Origin: Pedobacter sp. ISL-64
GTDB lineage: Bacteria; Bacteroidota; Bacteroidia; Sphingobacteriales; Sphingobacteriaceae
NCBI RefSeq assembly: GCF_018613605.1
Contig: NZ_JAGGPU010000001.1
Coordinates: 310,001 to 374,000 of the forward strand
Direction: 5' to 3'
DNA: 64,000 nt
Position numbers and translations under genes: made by a program. The first letter of the stretch is position 1. Every line of letters starts with the position of its first letter. Below, in pieces: positions 50,993 through 59,459 of this stretch. The notes below the pieces were generated by a model that was not told where the DNA came from, made no database searches, and saw only the letters and a program-made list of their open reading frames with translations.

Positions 50993-52384
50993 ATGAATAA
51001 TTTAAATACCGACCAACAAAACCTTGATGCCATACTAACAGAGGTTAAACAACAGGGAATAGATTATTTAAACCAAATTCATGAGCGGCCTACGGCCAGT
51101 TCTGCTGAAGTAGAGATTGTCCGGGATTTAAGCGAGCGAGGTTTTGGTACACTTGAAGCCTTAAAGCAATTTAATCAACGTTTCGAGCCTATTATGGTGG
51201 CCTCATCTGGGCCAAGATATTGGGGCTTTGTAACCGGTGGAACAACTCCTGCTGCCATTGCTGGCGATTGGCTGTCGACTATCTACGATCAAAACACACA
51301 AAGCGCAAAAGGTAACGGCGACGTTTCAGCCATCATCGAACTCGAAACCATCCAGTTATTACTTTCGTTGTTTAACCTGCCCAAAGATTTTTTCGGTGGT
51401 TTTGTAACCGGGGCAACCTTATCTAATTTTACTTGCCTAGCTGTTGCAAGGCAATGGATTGGCAAACAATTTGGGAAAGATTTTGCCAGAGAAGGGATAT
51501 CGGGTGCTGTAAAAGTGCTGTCGGCTACACCACACTCATCAGCCATAAAATCCTTATCCATGCTGGGCTTGGGAAGTGGCAATTTTATTCAGGTAAACGT
51601 AATGCAGGGCAACCGCGAAGCATTGGATATTGCCGATCTCGAACTGAAAATCCAAGCCTTAAATGGCGAACCTTTCATATTGATTTCCAGTGCCGGAACA
51701 GTAAATACGGTTGATTTTGATGATTTTGAAGCCATTAATACCTTAAAAGAAAAATATAATTTCTGGTGGCATATAGATGCAGCCTTTGGTGGCTTTGCCG
51801 CTTGTTCGCCAAAATATAATCATTTGGTTAAAGGATGGGAACATGCCGACAGTATTACGGTAGATTGCCACAAATGGCTAAATGTACCATATGAAAACGC
51901 AGTATTTTTCGTGAAAGAAAAACACCAATTGTTACAGGTAGAAACCTTTCAGAATTCTAATGCAGCTTATTTGGGCAATCCGATGGAAAATTTCAGTTAC
52001 TTAAATTTTTTGCCAGAAAATTCCCGCCGTTTAAAGGCCTTACCTGCATGGTTTACCTTAACAGGTTATGGAAAACAAGGTTATCAGGAAATTGTAGAAA
52101 GTAATGTCGAAGTGGCCTTACAGTTTGCCGGTTTTATTAATGAAAATCCAAACTTCGAGTTGTTGGCACCCGTACGTCTAAATACCGTTTGTTTTTCGTT
52201 GACAGATGAAAGTTTAGTTGCAACATTCCTGAATAAGTTAAACGCGGGCGGAAAAGTTTTTATGACCCCTACATTTTATAACGGGAAGAAAGGAATACGT
52301 GCTGCTTTTGTAAACTGGCGGACCTCAGCCGCTGATGTTGAGTTGGCTACGACAGCTATGCTTGAAATTCTTACAGAACTTTAA
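50993..52384 (+). CDS. PLP-dependent amino acid decarboxylase (aspartate/glutamate group II family)
   Basis: A 463-aa fold-type I enzyme. The PLP lysine is Lys294 (SITVDCHKWLNVPYENA). The conserved Asp of the IDAAFGG strand is at about 262. GFVTGATLSNFTCLAVARQ covers the substrate loop, and SSAGTVNTVDFDDFEAI is typical of glutamate/aspartate/tyrosine decarboxylase relatives. The true substrate is not predictable. Single gene, not linked to the histidine decarboxylase-like gene at 40-41 kb. Confidence 0.82.
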   Translation: MNNLNTDQQNLDAILTEVKQQGIDYLNQIHERPTASSAEVEIVRDLSERGFGTLEALKQFNQRFEPIMVASSGPRYWGFVTGGTTPAAIAGDWLSTIYDQNTQSAKGNGDVSAIIELETIQLLLSLFNLPKDFFGGFVTGATLSNFTCLAVARQWIGKQFGKDFAREGISGAVKVLSATPHSSAIKSLSMLGLGSGNFIQVNVMQGNREALDIADLELKIQALNGEPFILISSAGTVNTVDFDDFEAINTLKEKYNFWWHIDAAFGGFAACSPKYNHLVKGWEHADSITVDCHKWLNVPYENAVFFVKEKHQLLQVETFQNSNAAYLGNPMENFSYLNFLPENSRRLKALPAWFTLTGYGKQGYQEIVESNVEVALQFAGFINENPNFELLAPVRLNTVCFSLTDESLVATFLNKLNAGGKVFMTPTFYNGKKGIRAAFVNWRTSAADVELATTAMLEILTEL

Positions 52385-52429
52385 CCTTAAAATTATTGTT
52401 TTAATGCTGTAGCGTTTATCTTTGTACCG

Positions 52430-52732
52430 ATGAAATTAGATGGCCTTAAATATGTACTTATTGCCTGCATTGCGATAGCTTTTTTCTTAAAAGTAAGTCA
52501 TGCGGTTTCGTATTTAAACTATTCTACCAATAATATTGAAGTTTTATCCACAAATGACGACGCAACAGAGAAGGAAGAAAAGAAAGTAGAAACCGAATAT
52601 GCGGTGCAGCAAATCGCGTTTCACGGAGCGTTATATTTCCCACTTCAAACTTCAAAAAAGGTGCTTATTCCTGATTATTCTCTTCAATTGGCTTACTTTC
52701 CAGAGGTTTTAACGCCGCCACCTTCCGTATAA
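52430..52732 (+). CDS. small membrane-anchored protein, unknown function
   Basis: A 100-aa protein with one N-terminal membrane segment or uncleaved signal (about 7-25, YVLIACIAIAFFLKVSHAV), an acidic middle (NDDATEKEEKKVETEYA) and a C-terminal end with PPPSV. No family recognised. It lies 77 bp before the S74-like secreted protein gene on the same strand and may be co-transcribed. Confidence 0.55.
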   Translation: MKLDGLKYVLIACIAIAFFLKVSHAVSYLNYSTNNIEVLSTNDDATEKEEKKVETEYAVQQIAFHGALYFPLQTSKKVLIPDYSLQLAYFPEVLTPPPSV

Positions 52733-52809
52733 GCATATCCTTTTATGTTTAAACTCCGTTTGGCTAAAACGGAACCAATTCCCTATTTTAAAAATTATAA
52801 ATAATATAT

Positions 52810-53223
52810 ATGAAACGAGCAATTTCATTTGCAGTGCTGTTAGTCGCTGCCGCTTTAAAAATCAGTGCACAAGAAGTTGTGCAGAACAATGTTAAACCAG
52901 TAGAAAATGCCCTAAATCAGGTTACTAAATTGCAACCTGTAAGTTTTAGTTATGATAAAGCCTGGGCCGAAAAACTGAAGTTATCTGCTAAACCACAGTA
53001 TGGTTTTGTAGGAGCTGACGCTAAAATAGCTTTTCCTGAAATTGTTTCTGTACAGGCAAAAAGTTATGCATCAGGCAAAAATGCTTTTAAAAATGCTACT
53101 ATTACCAAGGTAGATTATGAAAGATTAGTCCCGCTTTTGGTCGCCAGCATAAAAGAGCAACAAGAGCAAATAGAACAATTAAGGGCAGAGGTAAACAGTT
53201 TAAAATCCAGAAATACAAAGTAG
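52810..53223 (+). CDS. secreted S74 (tail-fibre chaperone)-like protein
   Basis: A 137-aa exported protein with a signal peptide (1-20, LLVAAALKISAQE). The mature part resembles the intramolecular-chaperone domain of phage tail fibres (peptidase S74): LNQVTKLQPVSFSYDKAWAE, YGFVGADAKIAFPEIV, and the end VDYERLVPLLVASIKEQQEQIEQLRAEV, which forms a trimeric coiled coil. The catalytic Ser/Lys pair is not evident. Such stand-alone domains are common in Bacteroidota envelopes; function unknown. A terminator follows. Confidence 0.7.
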   Translation: MKRAISFAVLLVAAALKISAQEVVQNNVKPVENALNQVTKLQPVSFSYDKAWAEKLKLSAKPQYGFVGADAKIAFPEIVSVQAKSYASGKNAFKNATITKVDYERLVPLLVASIKEQQEQIEQLRAEVNSLKSRNTK

Positions 53224-53239
53224 TTTTTTTAGTTGATTC

Positions 53240-53267
53240 AGGTCGGAGTAATGTTCCGACCTTTTTG
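53240..53267 (+). terminator. intrinsic terminator
   Basis: AGGTCGGA pairs with TCCGACCT across 7 nt, then TTTTTG. It ends the S74-like gene unit. Confidence 0.85.
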
Positions 53268-53357
53268 TTTTTATAAATAAAACGATCCTACCTAACGCTT
53301 AAATTTTTATTTTTATATAGTTAACCAAATATAAATCTACAATTAAAAACAATTATT

Positions 53358-53717
53358 ATGAAAAAGCTTATTCAATTATTCCTGTTTTGTACAGTGCTGG
53401 CTGCGTTACCTTTGCAAAATACTAAGGCTGAAAGTAGTGCCAGTAAATTTTTTAGCATTGGTTTAAATTTAAGTAATGGAACTGGTGATAACGGCTCTAT
53501 TTACTTATACGGACCTACTCCTGTTAGTGCTTACTTTGGCCCAAGTGGAGGTTCGTATGGTCCGTTGACGGCCGGCACCTATACTATTATTATTTATACT
53601 GCAGCCCCAGGTTCACGCACTTTTAGATTTAATGGACAAGCGATTACCACCAGCACTGGGAGCGCAACATTTAATAATGTTAGCATTACTTCTACAGCAT
53701 TCGCTTCTGTTAATTAA
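53358..53717 (+). CDS. small secreted protein, unknown function
   Basis: A 119-aa protein with a signal peptide (about 1-25, LFLFCTVLAALPLQNTKAE). The Gly/Ser/Thr-rich mature part (NGTGDNGSIYLYGPTPVSAY, GGSYGPLTAGTYTIIIYTAA) looks beta-rich and resembles small cell-surface beta-sandwich proteins. No family recognised. The single-gene unit is flanked by terminators. Its low-complexity composition differs from neighbouring genes, and no catalytic residues stand out. Confidence 0.6.
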   Translation: MKKLIQLFLFCTVLAALPLQNTKAESSASKFFSIGLNLSNGTGDNGSIYLYGPTPVSAYFGPSGGSYGPLTAGTYTIIIYTAAPGSRTFRFNGQAITTSTGSATFNNVSITSTAFASVN

Positions 53718-53734
53718 ATAAATATTTTCAAGTT

Positions 53735-53759
53735 GGTCCGGATTATAGTCCGGACCTTT
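53735..53759 (+). terminator. intrinsic terminator
   Basis: GGTCCGGA pairs perfectly with TCCGGACC across a 6-nt loop, followed by TTTGTGTTG. The T-run is short, so efficiency may be moderate. Confidence 0.75.
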
Positions 53760-53826
53760 GTGTTGTTTGACTTTTTGATTAAGGATTACAAATCCCGACT
53801 AACTTCAGGTATTAATCTTATAGACA

Positions 53827-53897
53827 CGTCATTCTCGCGCAGGCGGGAATCTTAATGCCTGTTAATTGCATTAGGTTCCCAATCGAGTTGACAATGA
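53827..53897. repeat. palindromic element (GTCAT family, type 1, diverged copy)
   Basis: CGTCATTCTCGCGCAGGCGG, GAATCTTAATGC and GCATTAGGTTCCCAATC align with the reverse complement of the 38018-38101 element. The right end (GACAATGA) has lost most of the inverted repeat. Confidence 0.7.
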
Positions 53898-53926
53898 TCA
53901 GCCTTCGAAATAACAATGTATACTTA

Positions 53927-55234
53927 TTATCCTTTAAGCAAATACTCTTTAAATCCTTCAAAATCCACATCTAACTGATCTGCATGTTTTGGTTTACTTT
54001 CCAAAGCTTTTACCTGTTCAGGGATTTCGATTTTAGCTGCAATATCTGCAGGGAAAATATCAGGAAACTTACAAGCGTGTGCCGTAGATAAGAAAACTGC
54101 GGCACTTTTGTCTGCAGGATTTTCGTTCCTGTATTTTTCAACTGCTAAATAGGCAATCGCGGTATGCGGACAAGCTACATAGTTTAACTTGCTGTCAATT
54201 TCTTTGATCCCTTCCAATGTTTCATCATCAGTAAAACGATAGGAGGTAACCACCTTTTTGATGGCTTCTACATCCTGATTAAAAAGATCCATAATGCGTA
54301 CCCAATTGCTTGGTGCCCCTACATCCATCGCGTTCGAGTAGGTTTGTGTAGATGGTTTCGTTTCATATACGCCACTCTCTAAAAAGCGCGGAACGGTATC
54401 GTTAACATTAGTAGCAGCGATAAACTGCTTAACGGGTAATCCTAATTTATAGGCCAATAAACCTGCGCCAATATTTCCGAAATTTCCACTTGGTACTGAA
54501 AACACAACGTCTTTAAAACCTTGCTTTTTCAGTTGGGCGTAAGTATTGAAATAATAAAATGTTTGCGGAATTAATCGCGAAATATTAATCGAATTGGCAG
54601 AAGTCAATCTAAATTTCGCATTCAACTCATCATCTGCAAAAGCTTGTTTAACCAAAGCCTGGCAGTCATCAAAAGTACCTTTAACTTCAACAGCTCTGAT
54701 GTTTTCGCCGTTGGTGGTTAACTGCAGTTCCTGTATCGGGCTCACTTTCCCCTCAGGGTAAAGAATCGTTACTCTGGTGTTCGGCACACCCAAGAAACCC
54801 AAAGCCACTGCGCCACCGGTATCGCCAGAAGTAGCAACCAGAACATCTAAAAGTTGTTCGCCGTCTTTTAAGAAATAAGACATCACACGACTCATAAAAC
54901 GGGCGCCAAAATCTTTAAAGGCCAAAGATGGACCGTGGAACAATTCGAGCACAAAGGTTTTGTCATCTAATTTAACAGCCGGTGCTTCAAAATTAATAGC
55001 ATCATCAATTAAAGCTTTTAAATCATCTGAAGGGATCTCATCTTTTAATAAAGTTGAAGCTACCTTGTAAGCAATTTCAGGCAGAGAATATTTTTCTATA
55101 TTCTGGATGAATTCGGGGTCAAGCTGTGGGATTTCAACAGGCATATATAAGCCTTTATCCTGTGGCATGCTGTTAAAAACGGCTTCATTGAAAGAAACAC
55201 GTAAATCTTTATTGTTGGTTGAATATAGTTTCAT
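53927..55234 (-). CDS. thrC: threonine synthase
   Basis: A 435-aa PLP enzyme that converts O-phosphohomoserine to threonine. The N-terminus MKLYSTNNKDLRVSFNEAV is typical of the long bacterial type. The PLP Lys lies in FHGPSLAFKDFGARF (about 107-121), and the phosphate loop is VPSGNFGNIGAGLLA. ATSGDTGGAVALGF contributes substrate contacts. It is the last gene of the thrA-(DinB-like)-thrB-thrC minus-strand operon under the thr attenuator. A repeat of about 85 bp separates it from thrB. Confidence 0.96.
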   Translation of the reverse strand: MKLYSTNNKDLRVSFNEAVFNSMPQDKGLYMPVEIPQLDPEFIQNIEKYSLPEIAYKVASTLLKDEIPSDDLKALIDDAINFEAPAVKLDDKTFVLELFHGPSLAFKDFGARFMSRVMSYFLKDGEQLLDVLVATSGDTGGAVALGFLGVPNTRVTILYPEGKVSPIQELQLTTNGENIRAVEVKGTFDDCQALVKQAFADDELNAKFRLTSANSINISRLIPQTFYYFNTYAQLKKQGFKDVVFSVPSGNFGNIGAGLLAYKLGLPVKQFIAATNVNDTVPRFLESGVYETKPSTQTYSNAMDVGAPSNWVRIMDLFNQDVEAIKKVVTSYRFTDDETLEGIKEIDSKLNYVACPHTAIAYLAVEKYRNENPADKSAAVFLSTAHACKFPDIFPADIAAKIEIPEQVKALESKPKHADQLDVDFEGFKEYLLKG

Positions 55235-55235
55235 T

Positions 55236-55320
55236 TTGAGTTATAGGGATTATGGGGTATAAGGTTTAGGGTTATGGCGCCTAGTACAGCCCTACGCCCT
55301 AACCTTCTGCCTTAGGCTTT
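55236..55320. repeat. palindromic word repeat between thrB and thrC
   Basis: TATAGGGATTATGGGGTATA and GGTTTAGGGTTATGGCG on the left, CCCTACGCCCTAACCTTCTG on the right. A word (GGGTTATGG / CCCTAACC) is repeated directly and then inverted, as in other core spacers. Confidence 0.55.
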
Positions 55321-55322
55321 AT

Positions 55323-56255
55323 CTACATCACTTTTGGTCCTTCGGCGTTAACCGGAGATACAAAAGCTTTACTGTTAATATTTATTTTATGTAAATGTTG
55401 CTGTTGCGATTTGGTTATTTTTCTGGCTGTTTCTTCATCTTGAGTTAATGCAAAAACAGATGGACCCGAACCTGAAATTCCGAAACCGATTGCCCCATTT
55501 TCCATTGCCAGTTTTCTCATTTCTTCAAAACCTGGGATTAAGATTGAACGTGTTGGTTCTACCAGAACATCTTTCATGCTTCTTCCGATTAAATCAAAAT
55601 CATTCATGAACAATCCACTCACTAAACCTGCAACATTTCCCCACTGGGTAACCGCATCTTTTAATGCTACTTTACTGCGGATCATTTGGCGTGCATCTTT
55701 GGTCGGCACATCTACTTCTGGATAAACAATTGCCGCATACATGCCGGCTGGCGTAGGTAAAGAAATTACATCAAGCGGTTCGTAACTTCTCACCAGCACA
55801 AAGCCGCCCAATAATGCAGGGGCAACGTTATCGGCATGGCCATAACCACAGGCAAGTTCTTCGCCTTTCATGGCAAAAGGAACCAGCTCTTTAGTGGTTA
55901 ATAAATCGCCCATTAATTTGTTAATGGCAAACAAACCAGCTACTGTACTGGCTGAGCTTGAGCCCAATCCGCTACCAATAGGCATTTTCTTGTGCAGTTC
56001 AATTTCTACACCAACATCCAAACGGTTTATATGCTTTAAATAATGTTGAACACTGGCACTTACGGTATTTTTCGCTGCATCTAAAGGCAAACGGCCATCA
56101 TCGCCAGTAATTCTTTTGATCACCACACCAGGTGTATCGGTAAATCGCATTTCAACTTCATCGCCAGGTTCGTTTACAGCGAAACCCAGTACATCGAAAC
56201 CACAAACTACGTTTGCAACGGTTGCCGGAGCGAAAACTTTTATACTATTTTTCAT
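55323..56255 (-). CDS. thrB: homoserine kinase
   Basis: A 310-aa GHMP-family kinase. The ATP loop is PIGSGLGSSSASTVAG (about 93-108). The N-terminal substrate region is MKNSIKVFAPATVANVVCGF, and motif 3 is GAIGFGISGSGPSVFAL near 255. It phosphorylates homoserine for the ThrC protein encoded downstream. The gene overlaps nothing; a DinB-like gene lies 15 bp upstream and thrA beyond it. Confidence 0.96.
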   Translation of the reverse strand: MKNSIKVFAPATVANVVCGFDVLGFAVNEPGDEVEMRFTDTPGVVIKRITGDDGRLPLDAAKNTVSASVQHYLKHINRLDVGVEIELHKKMPIGSGLGSSSASTVAGLFAINKLMGDLLTTKELVPFAMKGEELACGYGHADNVAPALLGGFVLVRSYEPLDVISLPTPAGMYAAIVYPEVDVPTKDARQMIRSKVALKDAVTQWGNVAGLVSGLFMNDFDLIGRSMKDVLVEPTRSILIPGFEEMRKLAMENGAIGFGISGSGPSVFALTQDEETARKITKSQQQHLHKININSKAFVSPVNAEGPKVM

Positions 56256-56270
56256 TATTAATTGGCTTAG

Positions 56271-56729
56271 CTATTTGTTAAGCGTTATTTGGTTTAAATG
56301 ATATTTCAAATGCACTAAGTAATCATCGATAAAAAAAGAAAGGGTGTGCATTTCTATTTTCCCTTTTCCTGTGTCGCAGGTATTTTGAAGCTTTTCCTCT
56401 GGAATATTTTCAATTACCCGGCTAATCTGATAGTTTAATAACTTCCAAAGCATTATAACTTCCGCAATAGCTGCCTCCTGGTAGTTTTGGTAGCTTACCC
56501 ATTCATCCTGATGATAAATAATTTTAACCCCTTGTTCGTATTGTCCAACAACCAAACGACGGATGTTATTAACTGCACTATCTACCAAATGCCCCAACAG
56601 TTCCTTTTTAGACCATTTTAAAAGCTGCGGTTTATTATTCCAGGCCTCATCCGGAATATTTTCGAAATCGATCATCGCCTGATTAACCAGCTGAAGGATC
56701 TCGTTCTTTTTGTCTAAAACCGAATTCAT
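56271..56729 (-). CDS. DinB-superfamily (DUF1572/YfiT-like) protein inside the thr operon
   Basis: A 152-aa four-helix-bundle protein of the DinB/YfiT superfamily, unrelated to DNA polymerase IV. The metal-site histidines are His47 (KKELLGHLVDSAVNN) and a later His pair (DYLVHLKYHLNQI). The family includes thiol transferases and proteins of unknown function. It lies between thrA (4-bp gap) and thrB (15-bp gap), so it is co-transcribed with threonine biosynthesis. Role unknown. Confidence 0.8.
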   Translation of the reverse strand: MNSVLDKKNEILQLVNQAMIDFENIPDEAWNNKPQLLKWSKKELLGHLVDSAVNNIRRLVVGQYEQGVKIIYHQDEWVSYQNYQEAAIAEVIMLWKLLNYQISRVIENIPEEKLQNTCDTGKGKIEMHTLSFFIDDYLVHLKYHLNQITLNK

Positions 56730-56733
56730 CTTG

Positions 56734-59187
56734 CTACTTATTTAAAGTACCTACGTTAATGATATCCGCAAAAACTCCGGCAGCGGTAACTTCTGCACCT
56801 GCACCAGGGCCTTTCACTACCAACGGGCGGGTTTTGTAACGATCGGTTGTAAAAGAGATAATATTGTCACTTCCCGATAGCATATAAAAAGGATGACTGT
56901 CGTCAACCATTTGCAGGCTGATTTCTACATTTCCATTTTCAAGCTTACCGATGTAACGCAAAACTTTTCCATCGTTGGCTGCGGTATTCTTTAAATTTTC
57001 GAAGTATGCTGCATTTGCCTGTAATTCTGAATAGAAATCTTCAACCGATGTAGCATTTAAGCAGGCTTCTGGTAAAATGTTGTCGATTTTTACATCACTG
57101 GCTTCTAACGGATAACCAGCATCACGGGCAAGGATCAGCATTTTACGCATAAAATCTTTTCCATTTAAGTCGTCGCGAGGATCTGGTTCAGTATAACCCA
57201 GTCCTTGCGCTTCCTTCACAGTTTCGTAAAAACCGGCATCACCTTTAAAATTATTGAAGATGTAAGAAATGGTTCCTGATAAAATCGCTTCAATCCGCGC
57301 TACCTTATCACCACTCATCATCAGCTCGCGTAAGGTGCGTATAATTGGCAGGCCTGCACCAACATTGGTTTCGTAATAAAAATCTACACCAAATTTGCGG
57401 GCGGTATCTTTAAATGATTTATACTGGGCGTAATCTGCCGAGTTTCCTTTTTTATTGCAGGTTACTACCGAAATGCTGCTTTCGAAGATGCCCTGATAAA
57501 ATTCTATTGGTGATTCCGCAGCGGTGTTGTCTACAAAAACGCAGTTTGGTAAGTTTAGGGCTTTCATTTTGTCAACAAAACCCGCTAAATCTGCCTGTTC
57601 ACCATTTGTATTCAATTCAGTTTCCCAATTTTCTAACGAAAGGCCATCAGGGCTGAAAATCATTTTTCGTGTATTGCTGATGCCCGTTATCTTAACCTGT
57701 AGATCGTTATTCGCCGCTAAGAAAGGCATCTGTTCTTTCAGTTGGTTAAACAAGGTTTTGCCAATGTTTCCAGTGCCCAGGCAGAAAACGTTTAATGTTC
57801 TTTTCAGGTCGGTAAAGAAAGCGTCGTGCACTGCATTTACTGCTTTCGATAAATCGTCTTTGCTGATGATTACCGAAATGTTATATTCTGAAGATCCCTG
57901 AGCAATAGCCCTTACATTGATACCGTTGCGGCCTAAAGCGCTGAACAAACGTCCGCTCATACCTGGTGTACGTTTCATGTTTTCGCCAACAATGGCCAAA
58001 ACTGAAAGGTTATTTTCAACTTCCGGAAGTTCTAGTTTTTTAGCGTCTAACTCCAGTTCGAACTCTTTTTTGATTAGAGAAATGGCCTGTGAAGCATCCG
58101 TTGGTTTAACAGCGAAAGTAATGCTATGTTCTGATGAAGACTGTGTAATCAATACTACATTGATCTGTTCGCGCGAAAGTAGTGAGAATAATCTTCCGCT
58201 AAAGCCTGCCTTACCTACCATACCACTACCCGTTAGGTTAATAATGCTGATATGATCGATAGAGGAAATTCCTTTTATGGGTAAACTCGATGCTTTAACA
58301 TCGCTTTTGATATAAGTTCCTGCGAAATCAGGTTCGAAAGTGTTTTTAATCACAATCGGGATTTTCTTCATAAAAGCAGGAATCATTGTTGGCGGATAGA
58401 TCACTTTCGCCCCAAAATAACTCAGTTCCATGGCTTCGGTGTAGCTTAATTCCGGTAACGAGAAAGCCTTTTTCACAATGCGTGGATCAGCTGTCATCAT
58501 GCCGTTTACATCCGTCCATATCTCTATTTCTTCGGCATTTAAGGCCGCACCCCATACCGCTGCGGTATAATCAGAGCCACCACGGCCTAAAGTTGTTACC
58601 CTGCCTGCTGCATTGCTTGCTATAAACCCAGTAACAAAAAGTACTTTGTCTTTATTTTCCTGGTAAAAATTGTTGATCAGCATTTCAGTCAATTCGGTAT
58701 CTACTTTCGCCTGACCGAAGTTGCTGTCGGTTTTTATCAGGTCAGAACCGTTAACATAAAGCGCATCGCCAAAATTTTGAGAAGCAATGTGGCTGATCAT
58801 AAAAGTAGAGCAGCGTTCGCCGTAACTTAAAATCTGATCTTTGGTCTGCAAGCTCAGTTCGCGTAGATTGGCCACAGCCTGTAACAGGTCTTCCAATTCG
58901 TTAAAAAAAATCTTTAAACGTGTAAACACAGGGTTTTGTGCAGCCGCAGGTAAAAGCGAGCGGATTACAGCAAAGTGTTTTGCTTCGATTTCTTTTAAAT
59001 GAGCATCGTAATCTTCTCCACGCTCGGCCATTTCGGCCATATCGGTAAGCAAATTGGTTACACCACTCATTGCCGATAATACAACTACCGGGCTGTTCTT
59101 CTGTTTTTCTTCGCCAACCAGGCGTAAGAGGGTTTTAATGTTCTCGGCCGAACCTACGGATGTGCCGCCGAATTTGAGTACTTTCAT
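56734..59187 (-). CDS. thrA: bifunctional aspartokinase/homoserine dehydrogenase I
   Basis: An 817-aa fusion enzyme. The aspartokinase domain opens with MKVLKFGGTSVGSAENI and continues through LSYGERCSTFMIS-type, TLGRGGSDYTA and the ACT regulatory pair (about 310-450, AFSALGRNGINVRAIAQGSS-like and SGRLFSLLSREQINVVLITQ-like segments). The homoserine dehydrogenase domain starts near 460 with the NAD(P) loop VFCLGTGNIGKTLFNQL and contains YETNVGAGLPIIRTLREL and AILSGTISYIFNNF. It catalyses the first and third steps of threonine synthesis from aspartate. The leader peptide and attenuator lie directly upstream. Confidence 0.97.
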   Translation of the reverse strand: MKVLKFGGTSVGSAENIKTLLRLVGEEKQKNSPVVVLSAMSGVTNLLTDMAEMAERGEDYDAHLKEIEAKHFAVIRSLLPAAAQNPVFTRLKIFFNELEDLLQAVANLRELSLQTKDQILSYGERCSTFMISHIASQNFGDALYVNGSDLIKTDSNFGQAKVDTELTEMLINNFYQENKDKVLFVTGFIASNAAGRVTTLGRGGSDYTAAVWGAALNAEEIEIWTDVNGMMTADPRIVKKAFSLPELSYTEAMELSYFGAKVIYPPTMIPAFMKKIPIVIKNTFEPDFAGTYIKSDVKASSLPIKGISSIDHISIINLTGSGMVGKAGFSGRLFSLLSREQINVVLITQSSSEHSITFAVKPTDASQAISLIKKEFELELDAKKLELPEVENNLSVLAIVGENMKRTPGMSGRLFSALGRNGINVRAIAQGSSEYNISVIISKDDLSKAVNAVHDAFFTDLKRTLNVFCLGTGNIGKTLFNQLKEQMPFLAANNDLQVKITGISNTRKMIFSPDGLSLENWETELNTNGEQADLAGFVDKMKALNLPNCVFVDNTAAESPIEFYQGIFESSISVVTCNKKGNSADYAQYKSFKDTARKFGVDFYYETNVGAGLPIIRTLRELMMSGDKVARIEAILSGTISYIFNNFKGDAGFYETVKEAQGLGYTEPDPRDDLNGKDFMRKMLILARDAGYPLEASDVKIDNILPEACLNATSVEDFYSELQANAAYFENLKNTAANDGKVLRYIGKLENGNVEISLQMVDDSHPFYMLSGSDNIISFTTDRYKTRPLVVKGPGAGAEVTAAGVFADIINVGTLNK

Positions 59188-59267
59188 TAGTCTATATTGG
59201 TTTTAACTGTTTGATGCTGTGCGGATAATTCATGGTTGCGCGTACAGATTTCATTCAGCATGGGTTT

Positions 59268-59303
59268 AAAAAAAAAGCGTCCCGACTTTCATCGGGACGC
59301 TTT
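59268..59303 (-). terminator. attenuator terminator upstream of thrA
   Basis: On the minus strand AAAGCGTCCCGA pairs perfectly with TCGGGACGCTTT, followed by a run of nine T. It sits 33 nt past the leader-peptide stop and 80 nt before thrA. A competing pairing is possible between GCGGGGCT (59345-59338, in the leader peptide end) and AGCGTCCCG of the terminator arm. Confidence 0.85.
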
Positions 59304-59335
59304 CTGTGTTTTATGTTTTTTCAATTTACAACAAA

Positions 59336-59401
59336 TTAGCCCCGCTGGTTTATACCGGTGGTAATAATAATCGTTGTAATAATCGAAGTGTTAAAATTCA
59401 T
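59336..59401 (-). CDS. thrL: thr operon leader peptide (Thr/Ile-rich)
   Basis: A 21-codon frame from ATG 59401 containing TSIITTIIITTGINQ. Five Thr and six Ile codons lie within 14 residues, the same plan as enterobacterial thrL (ITTTITITT). It is followed by the terminator and thrA, so translation stalling when Thr-tRNA or Ile-tRNA is scarce should favour read-through. The open frame extends further upstream to 59521, but that part is not needed and has no such composition. It is the regulatory element of the thr operon. Confidence 0.8.
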   Translation of the reverse strand: MNFNTSIITTIIITTGINQRG

Positions 59402-59426
59402 TTTGTCTTTGTGTACTTTGTACACC

Positions 59427-59459
59427 GTAAAGTAGGAGATTATTTTTTTAAAATGCAAA
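59427..59459 (-). promoter_or_regulatory. candidate thr operon promoter
   Basis: On the minus strand, TTTG (59459-59456), then 21 bp, then TACTTTAC (59434-59427), close to the Bacteroidota TAnnTTTG -7 box. A perfect inverted repeat GTGTAC-TTT-GTACAC (59411-59425) lies just downstream and could be an operator or 5' hairpin. Confidence 0.4.
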
